Source: Corallium rubrum (taxonomy: Eukaryota; Cnidaria; Anthozoa; Scleralcyonacea; Coralliidae). Taken from it: DNA of 64,000 nucleotides. The notes beneath the pieces were generated by a model. The model did not search any database. It had not been told where the DNA came from and was given only the letters and a program-made list of their open reading frames with translations. The translations under genes were made by a program, and so were the position numbers. Positions 56,090 through 64,000 of this stretch are shown here, piece after piece. The DNA lies in contig OZ035997.1 of assembly GCA_964035015.1 (NCBI GenBank), forward strand, positions 14,606,536-14,670,535, given 5' to 3'. Positions within the stretch are counted from its first letter, which is position 1. Every line of letters begins with the position of its first letter.

Positions 56090-56314
56090 GGTCTGATAAC
56101 CAGTTTAATATAATGTGGATGCTAACAACATACTTTCAAAAAAACTTTTAGAAGGCCTACGGGAGATCTTTGACCGATAAAGTTGACATTTACTAAGTAC
56201 AACATGAAGATTTGCATAGAAGCGCGCCAAAGTGAACCAAAGATAACAAAGAAGTAACGGGTGTCAAACAGGATATAACGGGAAAAGAACCAAAACAATA
56301 TAGACATAACATAC

Positions 56315-56339
56315 CTGCGCATTACTACCACAGCTTCAT
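56315..56339 (-). CDS. Gene B microexon, 25 nt
   Basis: Between TTTCTTGCAG and GTATGTTATG lies a 25-nt exon that reads (D)EAVVVMR(R) in phase 1 to phase 2. It is the only exon that joins the phase-1 end of the TM exon to the phase-2 start of 55105, so its phase is required by both neighbours. Skipping it would break the frame. Confidence 0.78.
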
Positions 56340-56539
56340 CTGCAAGAAACAACAAACGTATGAGAAGAAATATCGTAAAAGCTCAGAAAGCATAGATAGC
56401 ATAAAAGAGTACACGCTCACAGTATCGTTCGTTAACATAATAATTTTCATATTAAAGAATTTTAAATTGCAAATATCTGTAAAACGTTTGTACATGTTAA
56501 CACAAGACGATTTCCTTAAAACTGTTTCACAGAGGACAT

Positions 56540-57365
56540 ACATTAAATGAAATAATCATTTCGCGTAATCAAACCACGGATCGGAATTAACGTTCTTTTT
56601 TTGAAGAAAAAATTGACAAACAAGGCTAGTTTTTCGTAAGTTTGAACGCAAATTTAAGGCAACGAAGAACAAATCTTAAACAATGTACTTCAATATTGAA
56701 CAATCTACTATAATTCAAGACGTAAGTTTAATAAGATCCAAGTGTTAGCGACGAAAATACGTAAAAAAATGTCACTAAGAAGGCTAAATCAGCTAATAAT
56801 AACTTTGACAAGAAGACACTAACTTAATGTTAGGTTTTTGAAAAAAATTAAAAATTTGTTGCGTGTTTTCGTATATAGACGAAATGATAGGGAAATCCTC
56901 CATGTTCAAGCTTTAACCTTGTGTAGCTCACGAAGGCACTCAGTTACCCCCACTTTTTTCCCAATTGTTTATTGTTAATTTCCTCCGCCAGCTCTACAGC
57001 ATATATGAAAGAATAGAGAAAATATCACTTCGACAATTTGAAATATCGCACGTTTGTCGTTTTTACGGCTTTAAAAAAACCATGTAACAAGAAAGAATGT
57101 GGACATTCTAGCTTACATAGCGGAAATGTTTGTCAATTGTTATTTTCGTCAAATTTTCTTCCATTTATTGTTGCCACTAAATAGTTCATATATAAGTGCA
57201 TATAAAATATAAAATATTTTCCCAGTCAGTATAAACTAAGTGCTTTTATGAAGAATTTTCAAGATAACAAGACGAAATCAAAAGTTAACCAAAAGGAAAA
57301 CATCATGGTTTACTGGTAGCTGTATCTTTTAACAGGTTCGGTGACCCTAACTTTTTTTTGCTATT
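56540..57365. other. Gene B intron, nothing recognised
   Basis: AT-rich sequence without repeats or frames of note. Confidence 0.4.
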
Positions 57366-57369
57366 TGTA

Positions 57370-57790
57370 TAGGTAATAGCATGGCTTCGAGTGCAATTTG
57401 GAAAAAACCATGTACGAGTGAGTTTTCAAAGACTATCAAAATTGCACGAGTCCGAAGGACGAGTGCTATTTGAGGTCATTGAAAAACTCACGAGTGCGTG
57501 TTTTTTTTTTCAAATTGCACGAGAAATCATGCTATTACTTATTAATAATATACATGAAAACACTTATCATAAAGAGAATCTTTCTAATCAAAATGCTTTG
57601 TTCAAATAACATACATGAAAAAAAATTAACAGGAAGAGCTTTTTTTCTAGTAAAAAATGTTTTTTGTGCAAATTTAAAAAATTACAAAATTTGCACTGTA
57701 TTTCATTTTTCTGCACTGAATTACACTAAAATTACACTTCTCTCAGCCAATCAGAATTGAGAAATTTTTTCATGTATATTATTATACTAT
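57370..57790. repeat. Foldback with AGTGCAATTTG / CAAATTGCAC
   Basis: GTAATAGCATGGCTTCGAGTG and CAATTTGGAAAAAA face TTTTTTTCAAATTGCACGAG and CATGCTATTAC. A CCAATCAGAATT motif follows at 57747. Non-coding. Confidence 0.5.
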
Positions 57791-57954
57791 GAACATATCA
57801 TAGACTTTAATACTGGGGAGTTTCAGCAACTTTTCACTTCTGGAAGAATTACTGAGGAATTACCTTAAAACATGAGCAGCCGTGTTTTATCCGATTTAAC
57901 ACACAAGGCGATAGTCGAGTGTTTTAGATCTGATAAAACACGTACTGCGAGTGT

Positions 57955-58440
57955 TTTGAATAGCCTTCAAAAACTCATTAATAATTCATGAGGAAAACAC
58001 AAAAGAAAATCATGACTGTATCGTGTCTTTATATGTGATAAAGATACCTCCTGATTTACATAAACTTTGGCTTTGATTTTCTCGGCCTAGGCAAGGTTAT
58101 TTTTCAAACTTACTACGCCAATGAACTTACCAAGTGGTTCGTTTTTGAAGCCATTCAATAAACTCGCAGTTCGTGTTTTATCAGATATAAAAACACTCGG
58201 CTTCGCCTCGTGTCTTTATATCTGATAAAACACTCCTGCTCGTTTATTAAACAGTACTTAAAAACGACCCATTTAGTAAATTTATTGGCGTATAGTAATT
58301 TTTAAAAACAACATTGTCTCAGTCGAGAAAATCAAAGGTAAAGTTTATGTAAATCAGGAGAATTTTTTATCAGAAAACACGAACACGGTTGATTTCCTTT
58401 GTGTTTTCGTCATGAATTATTAACGAGTTCCTAAAAGTTC
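57955..58440. repeat. Foldback cluster, CTCATTAATAATTCATGAGG family
   Basis: Several inverted copies of GTGTTTTATCAGATATAAAA with CACTCG and of ATTAATAATTCATGAGGAAA. The order of pieces is scrambled relative to 53865-54312. Confidence 0.55.
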
Positions 58441-59075
58441 GGAAAACTTTTGCATAAAAGTTCAATTCTTAAAAGAATTTAACAAAGAAAGAAACCTCTT
58501 ATGAATACACTATATCGGAATGTCGAAACGTTGGGTCATGAACAGTAACTTTGATACTTTAAGCAACCTTATTTGTCGTCATTTCCGAAACTTAAGTTTA
58601 GAAAATCCTCAAAATTGCCAATTTTACGCGCAAAAAATGGCCATTAAAAAATGAGATTTTTGCAAAAGGAGATACATTACAATTTTGATCAAGAAGGTCT
58701 AAATGCGAAAAATATGTAACCCCCGGTTCATATTTTCCGTTTAGCCAGAATCCTGAATTTTCCACCCCAAATAGCATTTTTCAATTTCTTTTGTGCGACA
58801 TATCGCTCAAGGTTGTACGTTACGTAGTTTAATAAAAAACATTTGAAATTCCATAATATTTGTGGGAAGTAAATGTTATATTATTACGAATATTGCTACG
58901 AACATTTTGAACATTTTAAAAAGTTTCACATAACATGGAAACTTAAACTATACATCAAATGAAAGCTTAACACAATTTCTAACAACATACCTGCATGATA
59001 TATTTCAACAACGAGTAGTTCTGAAATTATTATCCTTCTTGTTGCATGTATATTGACATGACTTTCATTTAATTT
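58441..59075. other. Gene B intron, no gene
   Basis: CGAAACGTTGGGTCATGAAC near 58525 recalls the GAAACGTT part of the hammerhead-like segments, but no CTGATGA is present. Otherwise nothing. Confidence 0.3.
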
Positions 59076-59087
59076 GTTTATAAATTC

Positions 59088-59172
59088 TCTCAGCGGTCTG
59101 GAACGGCAGATTCCAGACCGCTCAGGAACCAATCAAATTGCTGGATTTCGCGTTCCAGACCGCTCGCGGAAA
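59088..59172. repeat. Small foldback AGCGGTCTGGAA
   Basis: TCAGCGGTCTGGAACG, CAGATTCCAGACCGCTC and a third GCGTTCCAGACCGCTCGCGG, with CCAATCAAATTG between. Same design (palindrome plus CCAATCA) as 15842-15900 and 59585-59700. Confidence 0.6.
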
Positions 59173-59236
59173 TAGTCACATAATAAAGGCACTTAAAAGT
59201 TGTATCAACTTTTATGCACGACATCTAATAACCTAC

Positions 59237-59395
59237 CTCTCTTGGGTTTTTGACGTCGTCGTATCAGACACAAAAATAGAATCAAAATGACTATAAGAAT
59301 AAAACCACCAACTCCGGCAATAATAGCGATGATTTCCTCCCTGCTTAAGCTGTTACCAGATCTCCCGCCGCTCACTGGAGGATCCCATATACCAA
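59237..59395 (-). CDS. Gene B exon: transmembrane helix
   Basis: The exon is 159 nt, phase 1 to 1 (CTCTTCGTAG, GTAGGTTA). It reads GIWDPPVSGGRSGNSLSREE, then the hydrophobic stretch IIAIIAGVGGFILIVILILF with LCLI, and the stop-transfer RRRQKPKR. One clean single-pass segment of about 24 residues puts the FN3 side outside and the following exons inside the cell. Confidence 0.9.
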
Positions 59396-59574
59396 CTACG
59401 AAGAGAAATCGAGATATAAATTTAAAGACGATGACAGTTTTCATGTTTTAGCTCTGGAAATTTTACCTACTTGCCCTTTAGAAAAGTATGGAGCAGGGAT
59501 AACATAACGCAATCAATTTATTTATTTATTTACAAATTTAGTACAATAAACCACAATATATATTATTAGTATAA

Positions 59575-59705
59575 ACCAACTAATGGTCTATTACAAAATT
59601 CGGCATTCTGATTGGCTGAGCTACTACTAGTGGTCTATTGGTGATAGACCACTATAGTAGTGTTATCCAATGACAAACCTTCTTATAACTGGAATATTCC
59701 TATCC
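59575..59705. repeat. Small foldback ATGGTCTATTA with CTGATTGGCTGAG
   Basis: TAGTGGTCTATTGGTGATAG and ACCACTATAGTAGTG pair, and TTCTGATTGGCTGAGC and CCAATGAC are close by. Confidence 0.55.
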
Positions 59706-60149
59706 TGACCAATCAGAAGCCACGACATATTCACGCGGCAAGCAACTTATGGAAACTAGGCCACTAAAATTGGTATACGAGTGATGAAATCATGAAAACA
59801 TTTGAATTTGAATTTAATAAGTTCGTCAAAAAATATTTACATTCATGACAGGTGAAAGAAACAGGACACATGTCCCAATTGATATCATTGGCCCAAAAGT
59901 AATGGAAAATTGTTCAGTTTGACATTTTCGAATATGAAAATGAATTCGCTTATGGCTATGGAGTATATCTACACCAAATTTGAAGCAAAGTAATTACAAT
60001 CTCGTTTTTTTGTGAGCAATTATTTATCATGTGCCGTCGAACTACTCTACATTTTGAATGGGGGGACCTCTGCAAACAGAAAGGTAAAACTATGTGAAAA
60101 TTTGGAACAATGTTTGATAAGTTTTATTTACGTTTAAAAAAAAAGTTGT

Positions 60150-60292
60150 TTATGGTTGATAATAAAACAATTAGACAACTCGCCCTCGTTTTCTACGAGC
60201 AGATAGTTAACTCGGCTTCGCCTCGCTGACTATCAGCTCATAGAAAACTCGGTCTCGTTGTCTATAATTGTTAATTATACAAAGTTAACAAA
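60150..60292. repeat. Foldback CTCGCCCTCGTTTTCTA
   Basis: ACAATTAGACAACTCG, GTTTTCTACGAGCAGATAGT face CTATCAGCTCATAGAAAAC and TTGTCTATAATTGT. Non-coding. Confidence 0.6.
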
Positions 60293-60420
60293 CAGTAGGA
60301 CACGTGGTCCCCTACAAGGTTTGACACAAGTATGACACCAGTAAACTTAACTCAACCCACAAAAGAATTCCTCCAACCCCAAGTTACACCCATAAAAATA
60401 TAAGACTAGTACAAAATATG

Positions 60421-60525
60421 CTACAGAAAACCCCCCAAAACCCCAACAAAAACAAAAAAACCCCAACAAAAACCAACCCAACAACAAACAAAAACCCCAA
60501 CAACAAACAACAAACAAAAAACCAG
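60421..60525. repeat. C/A-only low-complexity tract
   Basis: About 105 bases almost without G or T on the plus strand: AAAACCCCCCAAAACCCC and CAACAAACAAAAACC. It lies 90 bases from the FN3 exon donor, in the intron. Confidence 0.85.
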
Positions 60526-60611
60526 GTAAGTGGGAGGATGGATGATGAGTGTGTGGGACAAAGAATAGACGGGCAATGTTGCCTGTGTAATTTCTACTTC
60601 TTAGATCATAC

Positions 60612-60854
60612 CTTCACCATCTGTAATCTGCTGCTTTTCGCCAACGGACCACAACACCTGGAACTTATACAATTTCTCTGGATCAAGGTGCTTGATAAGA
60701 AGTTCGTCCTTCGAGTCAGCTACTTCGAGGTCCGTCCAAGAATCTTGCGTTTTTGATTCACGATAATTAACAACTATTTTAGTTACATTGTCCTGCGTAA
60801 ATCTTACAAATTTCACCCGAACAATCTTTCCTTCGTCAAGTCTTTCGAAGTAAG
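60612..60854 (-). CDS. Gene B exon: fibronectin type III-like domain
   Basis: The exon is 243 nt, phase 1 to 1 (CTTTTTCAAAAG, GTATGATC). It reads YFERLDEGKIVRVKFVRFTQ, DNVTKIVVNYRESKTQDSWT, DLEVADSKDELLIKHLDPEK, LYKFQVLWSVGEKQQITDGE. The pattern VxFxRFTQDNVTKIVVNYRE...W..L......LIKxLxPxxLYKFQVLW matches strands B to F of an FN3 domain, with the LxPxxxYxFxV strand-F mark. The Tyr/Leu layout is clear, but the usual first Trp is not. Slightly short for FN3 (81 residues). Confidence 0.75.
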
Positions 60855-60994
60855 CTTTTGAAAAAGGAAAAACAAAAGACACTTATTAATATAAACCCAA
60901 AATAATAGACATTGTTATATAGCTAGAGTTTCACTGGATACAACGATGACTGTCATTGGTTGGTTTGTGGTCGCATGACCTTAGCTAAATTTCA

Positions 60995-61085
60995 ATGTCT
61001 ACCGAGCGGGCAATAATTGAGAACTTATTGCCTGCTCGGTCAATAAGTTTTCAATTGTTGCCCGCTACAACTTTGAACTCTTCAC
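60995..61085. repeat. Foldback CCGAGCGGGCAATAATTGA
   Basis: ACCGAGCGGGCAATAATTGA, GAACTTATTGCCTGCTCGGT and a third TTTTCAATTGTTGCCCGC. Related to the core of 5207-5395. Confidence 0.6.
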
Positions 61086-61309
61086 GGCATCCTATAAACA
61101 AAAAAAGCTTGTTTGGTACGAAGAAAAGAATATTTATAGGTCTTCAAAGCATGTGTGAAGATTAACTGGAGAAATGTATTGCTGTTCTTTTGTTCTGAGA
61201 CTCATATTTGTTTGGTTGAAGTGAAATTACGGAGCCAGGTGAAGTCTTAGCGTTTGTCTTTTGTGTACTTTCCCTTGATAAACGTCGAAATTATTCAGCG
61301 AAACTCAAG

Positions 61310-61470
61310 CTATATAACAAAACACTTAATGTCTGATCCCTCGGGAAACAGTTAGTTTTGTTTCCCTCGAGTCTCGATGTTTCCCTCGACTTCGTCTCGG
61401 GAAATATCAAGACTCTCGGGAAAACAAAACTAACTGTTTCCCTCAGGAGCAGACATTAAGTGTATAATAT
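61310..61470. mobile_element. Foldback MITE, ACACTTAATGTCTGATCCCT
   Basis: AAAACACTTAATGTCTGATC, CCTCGGGAAACAGTTAGTTT is mirrored at the right, with TCGAGTCTCGATG and CTCGACTTCGTCTCGG inside. A clean member of the family in 4430-5205. Confidence 0.8.
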
Positions 61471-61746
61471 TAGCTAACCTGTAAGCCAAACAGATGACCA
61501 AGGGCTTTTTCATAAGTTTCATTTCGAATTGTTACAGTTAATTACTTGTAAACTAACTGCCCGCGAGTAATGATGTAACGTTCAACAAAGGTGAAAACAA
61601 CATTATCTCAGCCAGTTACAATTCTATGAAATATACTGCTCTTAATTAAAACGTAAACAACTAGCGCAAAAAGCCGTCGACGAGTGTCTAGTTTATTGCT
61701 GGTTTACAGAAAAAGCCAAACACTTGTTTAAATAAACTTAACTTAC

Positions 61747-61761
61747 CTTTTCCGTAGAAAG
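61747..61761 (-). CDS. Gene B microexon, 15 nt
   Basis: CTTTCTACGGAAAAG lies between TTTCTTTTTACAG and GTAAGTTAAG, both strong splice sites. In phase 1 it reads (A)FYGK(A), adding five residues just before YFERLDEGK. At 15 nt and symmetric phase it could be skipped or kept without frame change, as neural or adhesion microexons often are. Its reality rests on the quality of both splice sites and the phase match. Confidence 0.62.
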
Positions 61762-61769
61762 CTGTAAAA

Positions 61770-62500
61770 AGAAAGGAGCAGAGGAAATTGAAAAAAAAAA
61801 CATTATACAACATGTGCATGTAAAAAATCGTAAAGCATACACAAAAAAAGTGCGCAATAAATTTTGTTTACATCTAGTTCAGGAAACAAAAACAAACAAA
61901 CAATGTAACAATACTGCACCAAGCGTTCTCACCATTACTTCATGTTGTTGCTAAAATGATGTTTTAATGTCTATTTTTATCGCCACAATTAATGAGCCGC
62001 TCAAATGAACATAGTGTTATCAGACAAAATCCATAACAAAAATGCAAATCAAAGAACTTTTTCATTAATGCCAAGAAAAAAATCATGTTTAAAGTGGTTT
62101 TCTGATGAAAATATTGTTGGTAATGATTCTGCATAATCCTAAAGATATTATGGTACTTGAGATCATCATTGTCGTCAACAAAAGGATCATTGTTGTTATT
62201 GAGTCTATGGCGTCATAAGCCTCCTCGACCCATTTTTCTCAAGCTCGACCACATGGCGGCGCACAATGTTTTCATCAGAGGACCATTTTAACAATGAAAC
62301 ATCTAGATTGGAAGAGAACCAGACACTTATACTGGTTTTAACCATACATGCACCCTGCGTTTGATGAAAAAAATATTCCTAAAAAATACCGAAATCTTTG
62401 TTGTCTGCGTACACTTTGGTATATAAGAATTCAAATAAAATGTAAAACTTCTAATCCAACTCTCTAAGTTTAATTTTGGCCACAAGGGCATGGTCCCAGA
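61770..62500. other. Gene B upstream intron, no exon recognised
   Basis: AT-rich sequence. No phase-1 exon with convincing sites was found above the microexon, so the rest of the ectodomain is probably beyond the window or cryptic. Confidence 0.35.
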
Positions 62501-62504
62501 GCAG

Positions 62505-62660
62505 CCTAGTCCCAGGCTCTCTATCTTCGCTGTTTTAATATTTGCACGCTAGCATGGACGCCCTATGCCCGAGCGCTGCGACAGAGAGCCTAGCAGATTT
62601 CGATAAAATGGTCCCTGATTTTCAAGAAGTGGGCCCTTGTCACCAGACCCCATCCCGCCC
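62505..62660. repeat. Dispersed repeat, second copy
   Basis: CCGAGCGCTGCGACAGAGAG, CCTAGCAGATTTCGATAAAA and GTGGGCCCTTGTCACCAG match 22980-23110. Confidence 0.6.
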
Positions 62661-62787
62661 GTAAAAGAATAGAATATATTATTTTCACAACGGCTACAAA
62701 ACCAGGTGAGTAATTTTGATTTGTTTTATTACTTGTTCCAACCCAACAAGAAGAACCTGCATGACCTGGATATGTGATTAAAATTTT

Positions 62788-63563
62788 TAGGGGTGCATCG
62801 GAACCAATATTTTAAGATCCGGCCGGAACCGGAACTGAAAAAGAAATCCGGCCGGAACCGAGTTTGTTAAGCCATATATGGTTACATGCTATTTTATCAA
62901 GGGTCGGGGGGGGGGGGGGGGGGGGGGGCAAAGTTGGAATACAAATATTGAATAATGTTAACGTAATTGTGTAAAACATCTTCATGAAATGCTCATGTAT
63001 TGGTATTAATAATTTAATGGTATACAAATATATCCTTGTATAGTGTATTATCTACACGGGAGCAAAGAGCCTGGGAACGAGGTTGTAACTAGAGTATATG
63101 AGCATATATAAAATCACTTGTTTTCATTTTATTTTGTATGTTTCACACCAATTTTCAACCTTTCATTTGCATGGCTAGTATGAAATGATTAAATTATCAG
63201 TATGTGCTTGTTATATGAAGTACTTTCCCTAACCCACCATTCTGAACCGCTGACCGTCTTTTGATGTGTGATAAAATATATTATTGAATAAAATCTGTGA
63301 AAAAATAAACGCTGTGTTATAAAAAAAACAAGAGTATTATTTTTTTTTCAATGATTGCATGTTGTTTCTTGCTATTTATGTAAATTATACTTCACAGTTG
63401 TTGAAATGTGATCTGTTCAGTCTGTTTGATCGATGTTATTTAATAAATAAACTTGATATTCAATCTCTCTGAAAACGACAGAGTTCCGGTTCCGGCCATT
63501 CTTTTTTAATCAGTTCCGGCCGGAACCGGATCTCCGAAAAATCAGAGTTCCGGTGCACCCCTA
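62788..63563. mobile_element. hAT-like MITE, TAGGGGTGCAYCGGAAC ends
   Basis: The left end TAGGGGTGCATCGGAACC and the right end GTTCCGGTGCACCCCTA are inverted. Repeats of CCGGCCGGAACCGGA lie next to both ends. TAGGGGTGCACCGG ends are typical of hAT non-autonomous elements. An 8-bp duplication could not be read with confidence (GATTAAAA near the left, GATTAAAT at the right). It contains a run of 23 G at 62906-62928. Confidence 0.72.
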
Positions 63564-64000
63564 GATTAAATTGATATTTATAGCACTTGACCTGTATTTG
63601 AGTATTAATGACGATGTGTCTTAAATCGATAATTCGTGTTTGCAGAATGTTGTGATTTTGTCGCATTTTGTAATGTCGTGTGTATTTAAAATTGAATCAT
63701 TAACATTGGACAGAACATATTGAAGGTGATGAACTCATTAAACTTTAGGTGAACTGCTGGACTTCGAAGACGAAATTTACTGACTTATCGGCCGGTTAAT
63801 TAAAGCCCATATTTTAGAATTTCTTAGTTGTTAAAACGTGCTTGTTTAAAAGTTACATATGGTGTACCATTTCTTTCCTGTTGAAGGTATGTCAAGCGTA
63901 GAAAATTTGTGTTTTAATAAAAACAAATTTTGTGATAAAAATGCTGCCATCTTGAAAATACTGAAATCTACTAGGCGTTCTAGAGCACCTTGAGCGGTGA
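63564..64000. other. Right flank, nothing recognised
   Basis: AT-rich sequence without supported exons or repeats. Confidence 0.4.

Noticed and set aside
60421..60525. Interstitial telomere-like CCCCAAAACCCC
   Set aside because: No regular TTAGGG or other telomere unit; it is an irregular C/A tract.
61924..61945. Another microexon upstream of 61761
   Set aside because: The sites look acceptable, but in phase 1 the segment contains a TGA stop.

Overview
The window looks like animal nuclear DNA, most likely an anthozoan cnidarian (coral or sea anemone). It is AT-rich, with small coding exons and GT-AG introns. The exons nearly all keep intron phase 1, as extracellular-domain genes do. Between them lie foldback DNA transposons, 5S-rRNA-derived and tRNA-derived SINEs, Penelope-like retroelement pieces and long microsatellites. 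The taxonomic call is inference; no species marker is present.

Two receptor-like genes are read on the minus strand. Gene A starts at 29201 and runs to at least 6563: signal-peptide exon, Ig domain, ricin-B/cysteine-rich lectin domain of mannose-receptor type, Ig, Ig. Its 3' end lies outside the window or is unrecognised. Gene B enters with a 15-nt microexon at 61761 and ends at a stop at 39857: FN3-like domain, transmembrane helix, then seven exons of a roughly 330-residue cytoplasmic tail. The tail has YxN, PPxY, polyproline and poly-Asp stretches and a C-terminal SYLV that could bind a PDZ domain. All splice phases in both models agree.

The rest is mostly mobile DNA. 847-4345 is a 3.5 kb palindromic element carrying a two-exon zinc-ribbon gene. 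7065-8384 is a long-TIR element with a perfect 9-bp target duplication and a broken RecQ-like helicase fragment. 12241-14058 is a head-to-head duplication of a Penelope-like 3' end (GIY-YIG nuclease plus hammerhead-like motif). 17794-19226 is a 5S-derived SINE broken by two further transposons whose target duplications can be read. 44720-53336 has EnSpm-like ends and subterminal TTACTC/GAGTAA repeats; it sits inside a gene B intron and contains plus-strand exons of a SAM-domain (SAMD3-like) gene. More than thirty smaller foldbacks fill introns and intergenic space.

No rRNA genes, convincing functional tRNA genes, CRISPR arrays or bacterial-type operons are seen. Gene models rest on reading frames, splice signals and domain motifs only; no transcript or database evidence was available.
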